Below, in pieces: positions 9,360-16,956 of a stretch of 64,000 bases of DNA. Every line of letters starts with the position of its first letter. The first letter of the stretch is position 1. A program made the position numbers and the translations under genes. The notes beneath the pieces were generated by a model. That model searched no databases and had not been told where the DNA came from. It worked only from the letters and a program-made list of their open reading frames with translations. Source of the stretch: Microtetraspora fusca (GTDB lineage Bacteria > Actinomycetota > Actinomycetes > Streptosporangiales > Streptosporangiaceae); NCBI RefSeq assembly GCF_001570365.1, contig NZ_BBYK01000053.1:1-64000 (forward strand), given 5' to 3'.

Positions 9360-9839
9360 TCAGCGGAGTACTGCGCCTTCGGCGCAGGTGGTGAGGGAGG
9401 CGCGGAGGAAGTCGAGGATCTCCGTCCGCGCGGCCTCGGCCTGCGGCGCCACGCCGGGCAGGGTGAGGAACGCGTGCGGCGCTTCGGGGTATTCGGTGAG
9501 CCGCGCGGGCGTTCCGGCTGCCTTGAGTGCTTCGGCGTAGCGGCGGCCGTGATCGGCCACCGGGTCGTGGGTCGGCACCACCACCAGCGCGGAGGCGAGT
9601 CCGCTCAGGTCATCGGCATACAGCGGCGACAGCACGCGAGGATCGGTTCCGGGGGGAACGGCCAACCGGTGGAACAGCTGCAGCTGTGGCACGGAGGCGG
9701 TCGGGGTGGTGGCGTGCTGGGTGATCGAGGGGTAGTCGAACATCGACTCGGTCACATCGACGGCGGGGTTGACCAGCACCTGCGCCCGCAGGTCCAGGCC
9801 GGCCTTCTTGGCCCGGATCGCCGTCAGCGCGCTGATCAA
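9360..9839 (-). pseudogene. Alpha/beta hydrolase (acetyl-esterase/HSL type), C-terminal half only
   Basis: About 159 residues matching the C-terminal half of an HSL-type esterase: LRAQVLVNPAVDVTES, DPRVLSPLYADDLSG, ALVVVPTHDPVADHGRRYAE (catalytic Asp) and EYPEAPHAFLTLPG (catalytic His). The N-terminal HGGG oxyanion motif and the GDSAGG nucleophile are missing. The frame stops resembling the family just before ISALTAIRAKKAG at about 9840. At that exact point the plus strand begins a TetR fragment that also lacks its N-terminus. The two look like a divergent esterase/TetR pair whose shared centre has been deleted. Without the Ser it cannot be an active esterase. Confidence 0.7.
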
Positions 9840-9847
9840 CGCGCCGC

Positions 9848-10159
9848 ATGGAAGAGCTGCTGCAGGCCCTGCGAGCGTCGGGTCTGCCCGACGAGGAGAT
9901 CCCGGCGCGCTACCACCGGATCGTGATCCTCATCGCCGCGTTGATCGCCTCCGAGGCCGGGGTCAGCATCATCACCCCCGAAGAGTACGAACAGGGCATG
10001 GAGCTGTTCCGTGTCGCGGTACTGGGCGCCGACCCCGAACGCTTCCCCGCCCTGGCCCACTTCGCCCGCGACGTCCGCCCTCTCGGGGCGGACCGCCACG
10101 CCGCATTCGAAGAGATCCTCGCCGTCCAGCTCGCCCACATCGAGGCCGGAATCCGCTGA
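9848..10159 (+). pseudogene. TetR-family regulator, C-terminal domain only
   Basis: About 103 residues that match a TetR ligand-binding C-terminal domain (MEELLQALRASGLPDEE, LIASEAGVSIITPEEYE, HIEAGIR). An in-frame stop lies 15 nt upstream of ATG 9848 and no HTH is encoded, so DNA binding is lost. It abuts the beheaded esterase at 9839. One deletion removing both 5' ends and the intergenic operator explains both fragments. Confidence 0.65.
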
Positions 10160-10344
10160 CCCGCCCTCTCGGCCGGCTGACGATGCGGGCCCGGCGCTTG
10201 CCGGTGGTGACCACCCGGATCATCGGCAGCCACAGGGGCATCCCCGAGGCGCCCGCGACGACGAAATAGATCACGATCCGCGCTGCGATCGGCCGCCACT
10301 GTGTAGTCGCCGCTTGCGTGCATCCGATACCGAGCGGCGGGCCT

Positions 10345-10580
10345 CCAGCGCCGCCCGCTGCACCCCGCACGCGGGCGGAATCGTGCTCGACCTCGCGGGC
10401 CGGCAGGACCTACGCCGAGCCGCTCAGAACTGGACCGACCGGATGAACGTCGTCACCGTCGCCCCATCGCAAGACCGGTCTCGGCGTCCACGCCCTGCTC
10501 ATGCACCCGGACGCCTGCGACGCCGCGCGCATTCCGTCCCGACACCGGGACGTACCTGCGCGCCGCGCCCGCCCGTTGAC
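10345..10580 (+). pseudogene. FAD-binding aromatic monooxygenase, C-terminal remnant
   Basis: The plus strand reads HAGGIVLDLAGRQDLRRAA then NWTDRMNVVTV, typical of the thioredoxin-like C-terminal end of aromatic-polyketide FAD hydroxylases (usually GxLLDL... WADRVDVVTAR...). After about 10460 the homology continues in another frame: HRKTGLGVHALLMHPDAC, equivalent to the family's LGxDALLVRPDG. This is therefore a frameshifted tail of a ~500-residue gene whose body is absent. Assignment is by motif memory only. Confidence 0.45.
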
Positions 10581-10625
10581 TCGCATCGAGTCGCCACGCC
10601 GACAGGATTGTCTGTCCGCATACTT

Positions 10626-10677
10626 CCCTATCTTTATCTAATAGCCGCACGCTTAGGTAGTTTAGGGAGTGATAGGG
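10626..10677. promoter_or_regulatory. AT-rich promoter region with inverted repeat
   Basis: This is an unusually AT-rich stretch just upstream of the HTH-hydrolase operon. CCCTATC at 10626-10632 and GATAGGG at 10671-10677 form inverted arms, and TTTAGGGAG/TGATAGGGT is a near direct repeat. A TATAAA lies at 10678-10683. It plausibly holds the promoter and an autoregulatory site for the HTH protein that starts at 10716. Confidence 0.4.
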
Positions 10678-10715
10678 TATAAATCGTCTTAGAGCGGGCC
10701 TCGGAGGGGGATGCG

Positions 10716-11138
10716 GTGGCGCAGCAGTACTACTCGATCGACCAGGTGGCGGAGCTGCTGGATCTCCACGTGAGGACCGTGCGCGGCTACGTGCGGGACG
10801 GTCGGTTGAAGGCGACCCGCATCGGCAAGCAGTACCGGATCACGCGTGAGGATCTGGAGGCGTTCACCGGCGGCTCGGCACCCGCCCCGTCCCCGGCAGC
10901 GCCGAGGGCCGAGATGTCCGGCATCGTGCAGATCGACGGGATCGACCGCGACGCCGCGTCCCGCCTGGCCAACACCCTCATCGCGGGCGTCAACATCCCG
11001 CGCGCGGACGCTCGCCTGCACGTCCAGACCGTCTACGACGAACAGCGGGCCGCGCTCAAGGTCGTCATCCTCGGCGACCTGGAGGATACCGCGGAGCTGC
11101 TCAAAGTCATCAAAGCCTTGATCGGACCATCGACATGA
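10716..11138 (+). CDS. Excisionase/MerR-type HTH protein with C-terminal sensor domain
   Basis: A 140-residue protein. Residues 1-52 are a helix-turn-helix of the excisionase/HTH_17 class (SIDQVAELLDLHVRTVRGYV, then GRLKATRIGKQYRITREDLE). A short Pro/Ala linker leads to a ~75-residue alpha/beta C-terminal domain (SGIVQIDGIDRDAASRLANT, VQTVYDEQRAALKVVILGD) that I do not recognise; it may bind a ligand or dimerise. The GTG start has GGAGGGG 5 nt upstream. Its stop overlaps the start of the following hydrolase (ATGA), so the two are translationally coupled. It is probably the transcriptional regulator of that gene rather than a phage excisionase. Confidence 0.8.
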   Translation: MAQQYYSIDQVAELLDLHVRTVRGYVRDGRLKATRIGKQYRITREDLEAFTGGSAPAPSPAAPRAEMSGIVQIDGIDRDAASRLANTLIAGVNIPRADARLHVQTVYDEQRAALKVVILGDLEDTAELLKVIKALIGPST

Positions 11139-12010
11139 GTGACATCTACAAATCCGCCGAGGGAGAGCGCATCCTGCGGGAGCGCTACCTCGCTTACCTG
11201 GACCGATGGCCGGTGCCCGCCGACCGGCTGCGCGTGCCGACCCGCCACGGGGAGACGTTCGTCATGGCGAGCGGCCCCGAGGACGCGCCGCCGCTCGTCC
11301 TGCTGCACGGCTCCGGCGCGAACACAGCGATGTGGATGGCCGACGTGCCGGCCTGGGCGGAGCACTTCCGCGTCCTCGCCGTCGACATGATCGGTGAGCC
11401 GGGGCTGAGCGCGCCCTCGCGCCCGCCCCTGGAATCCGACGCCCACGCGCTGTGGCTGGACGAGGTGCTGGACGCGCTGGGCGTCCGGCGTGCGGCGTTC
11501 GCCGGGACCTCCCTCGGCGGCTGGCTGGCCCTCGACTATGCCATCCGCCGTCCGGAGCGGGTCGAGCGGCTGGCGCTGCAGTGCCCGGGCGGGATCGGCC
11601 GACAGAAGTACGGCCTCCTGCTGGCGTCGGTGCTGCTGCTGCCGTTCGGCCGGTGGGGCACGCGACTGACGATGAACCGGGCTCTGGGGTCCGCGTCAAC
11701 CGGGGCGACGCGGGAGGATCGGGAGCGCGGTGAGTACGTGATGCTCGTCCACCGGAACTTCCGGCCGCGGATGGAGAAGCTGCCGATCTTCGGCGACGAC
11801 GCCCTGCGCGGCCTGACGATGCCGATGCTGGTCGTTCTCGGCGGCCGGGACGCGCTGATCGACTCCCACGGCACCCGCCGCCATCTCCAGCAGGCCGCGC
11901 CGCACGCGAGAATCTCCTCCTTTCCCGAGGTCGGCCACCTGATCATGGAGCAGACGCGACCGATCCTGGAGTTCCTGCTCGAGCGGGAAGCAGCGGCGTC
12001 CAGTGGCTGA
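11135..12010 (+). CDS. Alpha/beta-fold hydrolase coupled to HTH regulator
   Basis: A 291-residue alpha/beta hydrolase with PPLVLLHGSGANTAMW (oxyanion loop), AFAGTSLGGWLALDYA (nucleophile Ser in GTSLGG), LVVLGGRDALID (acid Asp) and FPEVGHLIMEQ (His), so a complete triad. The cap region is helical. Its length fits the carboxylesterase/epoxide-hydrolase-like group. It overlaps the upstream HTH gene by 4 bp, a pairing typical of a small regulated detoxification operon. Substrate unknown. Confidence 0.82.
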   Translation: MSDIYKSAEGERILRERYLAYLDRWPVPADRLRVPTRHGETFVMASGPEDAPPLVLLHGSGANTAMWMADVPAWAEHFRVLAVDMIGEPGLSAPSRPPLESDAHALWLDEVLDALGVRRAAFAGTSLGGWLALDYAIRRPERVERLALQCPGGIGRQKYGLLLASVLLLPFGRWGTRLTMNRALGSASTGATREDRERGEYVMLVHRNFRPRMEKLPIFGDDALRGLTMPMLVVLGGRDALIDSHGTRRHLQQAAPHARISSFPEVGHLIMEQTRPILEFLLEREAAASSG

Positions 12011-12192
12011 CACCCTGCGGGACTTGGCCCTCGGTACTGGTGGGCTCGCGTATTCAACTGTCGTCGGTTCTCGGGTGAAGCGAGGGCGGCGCTGACCGTA
12101 TGTAGCGAGAGCAGCTCGGTGGCCCATCACCTTGCCCAGGCCGGCTTGGGCGGTGCCGCCGAGTGTGTTCGGTGGCTTCCCCGTTTCAATGC

Positions 12193-12689
12193 TCAGTCGT
12201 AAGTCTCCGCGGAGGTGCTGAACGAGATCCAGACGTCAGGAGGCAAGTCCGGCCGACCTGGTACCTGTCTGCGTTCCTCAGTCCATGCGTCGCCGGCGAT
12301 CTCCGTGGCGACGCCAGAAGTGCACCGCGGCCATGTTGGCGTCCTGAAACGCGACTTCCCACGAACCCGGGTGCCTGGACACGATCTCCTGAACAGCGTG
12401 CAGCCCGATCCCCGTCCGCCGTGCGCCGCGCACCACAAAAAAGCTGTTCAGCACGCGCGTCGGGTCGGCCAGACTGCGGACGAACACGAAACCAGCAGGG
12501 CTGTCACCGCTCGTCAGGAGATATGGCGCCCAGTCGGGCTCAGAGAAGGCCATGTGGAGCCGAGAAGGTTCCGTCAGCGTTGGGCAGCAGAGCATGGAAC
12601 TCCGACATGTCATGGCGGAACATCAGCCACTGCCGCTCCACTATGGGACGGTCGGCAATGCCTGCGAGGCGAATGGATACGTCCGGCAC
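12193..12689 (-). pseudogene. GNAT acetyltransferase broken by two frameshifts
   Basis: The gene starts at GTG 12689 with a clear AAGGAG 7 nt upstream and reads VSIRLAGIADRPIVERQWLM through LLPNADGTF. It then shifts frame near 12562 to RLHMAFSEPDWAPYLL, LNSFFVVRGARRTGIGLHAV (the acetyl-CoA loop) and WEVAFQDANMAAVHFWRR. It shifts again near 12318 to ATEIAGDAWTEERRQVPG, ending PPDVWISFST. Concatenated, the three parts give one ordinary ~165-residue GNAT protein. Small deletions at the two junctions explain the shifts. The intact ribosome site suggests recent decay. A sequencing error is possible but two are less likely. Confidence 0.68.
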
Positions 12690-12991
12690 GAGAGACTCCT
12701 TTGCAGAGGTGGTCAACCAGCGAGCGCCGCATGCCCGGATCGGCAATACCAGGTCTCGGGAGGGCGCCCGCATGGTCAGCGCAGGTCCCCGGGTAAGCGG
12801 CCCCAGAGCATGAAAAAAGCCTCCCCGGCGGATGTTGTATCCGGGTCGGTCGCAGCCGGTACGCGGCCTCGGGGGTCAATGGAACCGTGGTTATCGGTGA
12901 GATTGATCATGGAGGCGGAGGCAACCACGCCGCCGACGGGGCTTAGCTCGGCCAGGGCCGGGCCGAGTTTCGCGGGCGCGGGTGCGGCGGA
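12690..12991. other. Intergenic stretch without recognisable gene
   Basis: About 300 bp between the GNAT pseudogene and the 445-residue orphan gene. Lower GC than average. On the minus strand it contains a short CGGAT/ATCCG hairpin followed about 10 nt later by a T6 run (near 12815-12850), which could be a weak terminator for the orphan gene. I see no coding signal. Confidence 0.35.
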
Positions 12992-14329
12992 TCAGTCACG
13001 TGGAGCGGTGAGCCGGGCTGCGGAGGTGCCCAGCCCGGTCGGGCCGGTCGGAAATGCAGTGGCCACGGGTGGGGTGCGGGAGATTCGCTGCGCTTGGAAG
13101 CGCTGTTCGACGAAAGGGTCCACGGGCTCGTCGCCGAAGATGTTGCTCAGGTGCGCGGTGAGGGCCGGCCGCAGGGGGATGCGGTGGCCGATCCGACGCT
13201 CGTGGTAACGCTCCTGGGTCTGCACGAACAGGAAGCCCGCGTGCGCGTAGTGCACCAGGGCATCGGGGGCGCCGCTGGCCACGAGGTCATCGATGAGGTC
13301 GAGATAGACCGACTGGTAGGCCGTCTGCCGCTGTTGTGCGCGGTGCTCGTCGGCAGTGGGCTGGTAGAGGTCCAGCTGGTAGATGCCCATGGCGGACTTG
13401 CACAGGTCCATGGAGATCCCATCGCAGATGGCCGCGTCCATGAGCCAGGTATTCGAGCAGGGACCGGCGTCCCATAGGCGGGCGACCCCGAGCAAGCAGC
13501 CGTAGGGGTTGCCAGAGTACGTGTGGTAGATGACCGCGTCCCAGACTCCGGCCGAGTCGTTGAGGCGCGAGTGCATGCTGGAGCGCTCACGGCCGGACAT
13601 GAAGTCGAGCTTCTCTGCGTACTGGAACAGGTACTGGCGGACGAGTGCGAGCAGAACGTGCACGGCATCGTGCCCCCACCCCTGGTCGTCCAGCGCGGAG
13701 ATGATGTCGCCGACCGTGCGGCCGTACATCCTGAACCGGCCCTGGACCAGGTCCAGCGGCGGGACGCACAGGTCGTCGCAGACCGTTGACACTCCGACAT
13801 AGTGAAGGAATGCCGGCTGATCCGCATACCGCTCGCCACACCAGTTGGCCGCCCACTGGAGGGTATCCCGGCAGGTGTACATCGCGATGTCGGCGGCCGT
13901 CGTGTCGTTCTTGCGCCCCCAGTCCGTGTAGTCGATACGGGCGCCTTCGCCAGCGTCCGCCTGGGCGGCGGCCTCCCGCAGGACGGGCCACAGGTCCCTC
14001 TCGTGGGTCTTCGCCGTACCGGCCGCATAGCCCTCGCCACCCATCAGGAAGAACAGGTCGGCGGTGTCCTTGTTGTACGGGGACCGCCTCGACCGGGGAA
14101 TTCCCGGCCTGGGTGCGCGTCTGGGGTAGTGCAGGTAGCCGCACCCGCTGGTGCTTGCGCACGCCGGGCCGCACCACATCGCGTGCGACAGCTCCAGCAG
14201 CTCCGTCACCGTACGGGCCTCGGCCAGCTCGTGTAGTGCCTCGGTCGCCGAGCGGCGGTAGTGGAGAGCATCCCGGGCCACTGGGACGGGCCGAAGCCCG
14301 GAATGGAGGTCAGCGGGCGTGAGCACCAA
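12992..14329 (-). CDS. Unrecognised 445-residue Cys/Trp/Tyr-rich protein
   Basis: I do not recognise this protein. It reads as a real gene: 445 codons without interruption, ordinary amino-acid composition, and no better frame opposite. It appears mainly alpha-helical and soluble, with no signal peptide or membrane segment. Notable features are a Cys-rich N-terminal patch (MWCGPACASTSGCGYLHYP, residues 51-69), a DTADLFFLMGGEGY segment near 88-101, YTDWGRKNDTTAADIAMYTC at 134-153, VCDDLCVPP at 183-191, WDAVIYHTYSGNPYG at 263-277, DGISMDLCKSAMGIYQLDLY at 303-322, and QERYHERRIGHRIPL near 372-386. The acidic pairs and late Arg-Tyr recall isoprenoid-synthase folds, but the canonical Mg motifs are not convincingly present. 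The start is a weak TTG (or GTG at 14326). GC is lower than its neighbours and it lies among degenerate genes, suggesting transfer. Confidence 0.6.
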   Translation of the reverse strand: MVLTPADLHSGLRPVPVARDALHYRRSATEALHELAEARTVTELLELSHAMWCGPACASTSGCGYLHYPRRAPRPGIPRSRRSPYNKDTADLFFLMGGEGYAAGTAKTHERDLWPVLREAAAQADAGEGARIDYTDWGRKNDTTAADIAMYTCRDTLQWAANWCGERYADQPAFLHYVGVSTVCDDLCVPPLDLVQGRFRMYGRTVGDIISALDDQGWGHDAVHVLLALVRQYLFQYAEKLDFMSGRERSSMHSRLNDSAGVWDAVIYHTYSGNPYGCLLGVARLWDAGPCSNTWLMDAAICDGISMDLCKSAMGIYQLDLYQPTADEHRAQQRQTAYQSVYLDLIDDLVASGAPDALVHYAHAGFLFVQTQERYHERRIGHRIPLRPALTAHLSNIFGDEPVDPFVEQRFQAQRISRTPPVATAFPTGPTGLGTSAARLTAPRD

Positions 14330-14404
14330 GACAGTCTGTCAGAGTGAGAGGGGTCGCCGTAGAACTCGCCGAAAATCGGGCGGATATGGCCCGATAGGCT
14401 CCTG

Positions 14405-14725
14405 ATCTGAGGATCTTCGTGCTGCGGACGGGGTATGCTGCGCGACGAGCGCGACGCGGTCGACGCCATCGGCGAGGCCATGTACCTGGGCGCGACCTGG
14501 GTGGCGGTGCCGGTCGAGCGGCTGCAGGACGACTTCTTCCGGCTGCGCACCCGCGTCGCCGGCGACTTCCTCCAGAAGTTCGTCAACTACCGCCTCGGTG
14601 TGGCCGTCGTCGGCGACGTCTCCCCGTACACCGAGGCCAGTACCGTCCGCGAGAGCAACCGCGGCACGCACGTCTGGTTCGTCCCCGACGCCCAGGCGCT
14701 GCGCCTGCGTCTCACCGGGGCGTGA
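14405..14725 (+). pseudogene. DUF4180-family gene, damaged
   Basis: Residues from ATG 14435 read LRDERDAVDAIGEAMYLGA, VERLQDDFFRLRTRVAGDFL, KFVNYRLGVAVVGD and ESNRGTHVWFVPDA, the body of a DUF4180 protein (usually ~120 residues). The family's N-terminal strand (like RIFVLRTG) is present just upstream but in another frame, so there is a frameshift near 14430. About four residues are also missing before RESNRG. Function of DUF4180 is unknown. The remaining 96-residue frame could be translated but is probably inactive. Confidence 0.55.
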
Positions 14726-14859
14726 CGCGCGCGTCTTCGGTTCGCGGCGGGTGATACCGAGGTATGCCATTCGGGTCTCGGCCGTCGCGTCCCGGGCTGA
14801 CTCCCTCACGGATCCAGCGGACGATGGACGGCGACCTGCCGGAAAACATGATTTCCGGC

Positions 14860-15140
14860 ATGAGATCACGCACCATCACGCTCGGGTGCGGCCTGCTGGC
14901 CGCGCTCACGCTCACGCCCGTCGCGGCGCACGCCGACATGACGGGGAGCACAGCGGGGGGACCGGCGGCCACCGTCCGCTACACCGCCTACGGCATTCCG
15001 CACATCACCGCCGACACCGTCGAGGGGTCGCGTTCGGCCAGGGCTACGCGCAGGCGCGGGACAACGCCTGCGCGATGGCCGGGGCGTACGTCACCGCCCG
15101 CGGCGAGCGGTCCCGATACTTCGGCCTGGAGCAACGCGAT
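14860..15140 (+). pseudogene. Penicillin/AHL-acylase family, N-terminal remnant with frameshift
   Basis: A signal peptide (MRSRTITLGCGLLAALTLTP) is followed by ATVRYTAYGIPHITADTVEG. The reading then continues in the +1-shifted frame as FGQGYAQARDNACAMAGAYV and RGERSRYFG. This is the beginning of the alpha-chain of a penicillin acylase/acyl-homoserine-lactone acylase-type Ntn hydrolase (~800 residues when complete). A frameshift lies near 15030 and homology ends at about 15140, before the autoproteolytic Ser region. Only about 12% of the gene remains. Confidence 0.55.
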
Positions 15141-15180
15141 CGCGCTCCGGCGGCGGCCGCCGACTCCCGCGGCCAGGCGC

Positions 15181-15537
15181 TGCACACCGACATCCACGAT
15201 GTCCTTAACGCGGCCGACCGCTGCGAGGTCACCATGCTGGACGCCGACGGCGACCGGGCGAGCCGTTCGCTTCATGGGTTCCCCAGGGGACTGATCGCCC
15301 GTGTGAGGACGCGGACCATATCGCCGGATATGCCGGAGGAGTCCCAGGTCGAGGTGCACTCCGCGGGCATCGCGTTCGTCCTGGACCGGATCATCGAGAT
15401 CGACCGCGGCAGCGCCCGGGGGGGCGACCGCGGCTTGTGCACGGTCGGAGACTCGGCCCCGGTCCGCCATCGAGAGATGGACGGTCCACAAAGAGTCGCT
15501 CCTGCCGCCTCTGGCGCCGTTCCGCGACACTTCTAGA
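15181..15537 (+). pseudogene. Unassigned coding remnant
   Basis: This open frame contains a stretch that looks like real protein (CEVTMLDADGDRASRSLHGF, RTISPDMPEESQVEVHSAG, FVLDRIIEI) but has no start of its own and degenerates after about 15430. It follows directly on the acylase remnant yet does not match that family. Probably a piece of a third gene brought in by deletion. I do not recognise it. Confidence 0.25.
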
Positions 15538-15547
15538 TCTCAACAGC

Positions 15548-15856
15548 TCATGCCGCGTGGGCTTCGAACCACATCGAGCCGAGATCGTGCCCAGCGGTGA
15601 GACGCACGTCGGCGTCGAGGGCCGCGGCGAGGTGACGGAGCAGTGGAATCGTCGGCGTGGTTCCGCCTTCCTCGATGCACTCGATCTCATCCTCGGTCAT
15701 CCCCGCCCGCTCGGCCAACGCGGCCACGCTCAGCCCCAACGCCATCCGCCGGTCGTACAGAGCCTTTCCGAAGGCCAGCGCCTCACGAATGGCGATCCGC
15801 TCCGGGTCCTCGGCCTCGAATTCCGAACGCATCCAGCGGGTGTGGTAGCCAGCCAT
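15548..15856 (-). CDS. HigA-like XRE antitoxin
   Basis: A 102-residue protein with an XRE-type helix-turn-helix in the middle (LYDRRMALGLSVAALAERAG, then MTEDEIECIEEGG) and a short C-terminal extension (LDADVRLTAGHDLG). Order and size fit the antitoxin of a HigBA/RelE-like type II pair: the toxin gene lies immediately upstream and its stop overlaps this start by one base (TGATG). The ATG at 15856 has AAAGG about 10 nt upstream; GTG 15859 is possible. It should neutralise the toxin and autorepress the operon. Confidence 0.75.
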   Translation of the reverse strand: MAGYHTRWMRSEFEAEDPERIAIREALAFGKALYDRRMALGLSVAALAERAGMTEDEIECIEEGGTTPTIPLLRHLAAALDADVRLTAGHDLGSMWFEAHAA

Positions 15857-16221
15857 CACACGTGCCTTTCGAACGTCACGGCCACCGGGCTCCGGTGATC
15901 ACGCTCGCAGACCTTCTGCGCCCGTACCGCCCGGTCAATCTGCCTCTGATCATGCTGTCTGGTCTTGTGAAAGACAGTGAGCAACACGATTGTCCTCTCC
16001 GGAGTACACCAGTACGTAACCCGGGCTGCAATATCGCGCAAGCGGACCCGTAGCTCCCACACGGATCCCTCCAAATGGTCGGCCCAGGGGCCGCCCAATT
16101 CTGTGCCCTTCTCGGCCAGCAGCCCCGCCACCTCGTCGACTCGCTTGAAGTCGCTGTCGCTGAGCTTCTCCAGCCACTCGCGGACCTCGGGCTCAAGTTC
16201 GAACGAATACAGTCTGCGCAC
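15856..16221 (-). CDS. HigB/RelE-like toxin (phage Gp49-like, DUF891)
   Basis: A 121-residue basic protein: YSFELEPEVREWLEKLSDSD, FKRVDEVAGLLAEKG, LGGPWADHLEGSVWELRVRL, YWCTPERTIVLLTVFHKTRQ, with a Lys/Arg-rich tail. This is the Gp49/HigB branch of the RelE/ParE superfamily, ribosome-dependent mRNA interferases. GTG 16221 was chosen because GAGAGGG precedes it; the longer frame upstream runs into transposase DNA. It is toxin-first, as in HigBA loci, and adjoins an IS701-type remnant. Confidence 0.75.
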   Translation of the reverse strand: MRRLYSFELEPEVREWLEKLSDSDFKRVDEVAGLLAEKGTELGGPWADHLEGSVWELRVRLRDIAARVTYWCTPERTIVLLTVFHKTRQHDQRQIDRAVRAQKVCERDHRSPVAVTFERHV

Positions 16222-16318
16222 GTACCAGGCCCTCTCTTCGGCGAACCGGGCCACACTAACGACGCGAGCCCGACACCGGCGGCCGGATGGCGAAATCAAG
16301 CGGTCGCGTTGAGTGATG

Positions 16319-16641
16319 CTCGTTCTCGCCGCGATGGCGTGCTGATCGTGGATGACACCGGCTTCCTGAAGAAGGGCGACAAGCCGGGCGGGGTGCAGCG
16401 CCATTACTCCGGCACGGCGGGCCGGATCGAGAACTCCCAGCTTGGCGTGTTCCTCGCCTACGCCTCCCCGCTGGGCCGGACGCTGATCGACGCCGAGCTG
16501 TATCCGCCGAAGTTCTGGACTGATGACCGGGAGCGTTGCGTCCGGGCAGGCATCGGCGAGGAGGTGGCGTTCACCACCAAGCCGGTGCCGGCCCGAACGA
16601 TGCCGGCCCGCGCAGGCCGGCCTATAGGCGTGGGCTGGTGA
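16319..16641 (+). mobile_element. IS701-family transposase, internal fragment
   Basis: The plus strand reads RDGVLIVDDTGFLKKGDKPG (first catalytic Asp region), VQRHYSGTAGRIENSQLGVF, AYASPLGRTLIDAELYPP and WTDDRERCVRAGI: the middle of an IS701-type DDE transposase. Both ends are missing (normal length ~400 residues). No terminal inverted repeats were identified. It lies between the toxin-antitoxin pair and the duplicated promoter segment. Confidence 0.7.
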
Positions 16642-16695
16642 TGAATCGGCCGTGACAGACCCTTTATGATGACGAATCGGTAGTATGGAACGGGG
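16641..16695 (+). promoter_or_regulatory. Duplicated promoter with two GAATCGG-type boxes
   Basis: Near-copy of the promoter at 18829-18883. GAATCGGCCGTG (16643-16654) and GAATCGGTAGTA (16674-16685) flank TATGAT, the likely -10. The conserved half-site reads GAATCRGYNGTR in both copies. The adjacent Lrp-type regulator is the natural candidate to bind it (inference). Confidence 0.5.
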
Positions 16696-16702
16696 TTCGC
16701 AA

Positions 16703-16939
16703 ATGAATCAAGCGTGGGAGCTGCCGCGTCCTGCCGTCACGGCTTCCGAAGCAAACGCGATCGCGAGAGACCTGTTCGGCGTTGAAGGGGACGCAGCCGA
16801 GCTCGCAGCCAACAGGAGCCGACAGGACCAGAACTTCCCACGGGCGCGAGAAGAAAGCGTGCTTGACCAGTTCGTCACCCGACCCGGCGATGCCGCCCAG
16901 ACCCCTGGGCAGAGCGTCCCGCCATTTCGTCAACCTTGA
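16703..16939 (+). pseudogene. Truncated duplicate of the kinase-aminotransferase fusion 5' end
   Basis: The first ~45 codons (MNQAWELPRPAVTASEAN, IARDLFGVEG) duplicate the start of the fusion gene at 18891, including its promoter. Divergence and small indels set in around 16800-16840. The rest of the frame (to the stop at 16939) is unrelated, so no kinase domain can form. It lies 17 bp before the amine-oxidase start and may serve mainly as a leader or translated upstream frame for that gene. Confidence 0.65.
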
Positions 16940-16956
16940 CCCGAATGGAATAGAAC

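Noticed and set aside
10170-10290. Minus-strand peptide with a membrane-like segment (FVVAGASGMPLWLP)
   Set aside because: Short, without start or ribosome site, and family not recognised. Possibly another remnant but not supportable.
12810-12850. T6 run with small CGGAT/ATCCG hairpin as an intrinsic terminator
   Set aside because: The stem is only 5 bp and about 10 nt from the T-run. Too weak to call as a separate feature.
12992-14329. Assigning the 445-residue orphan as a terpene synthase
   Set aside because: Acidic pairs and a late RY are suggestive but the canonical aspartate-rich and NSE Mg2+ motifs are not convincingly present at the usual spacing.
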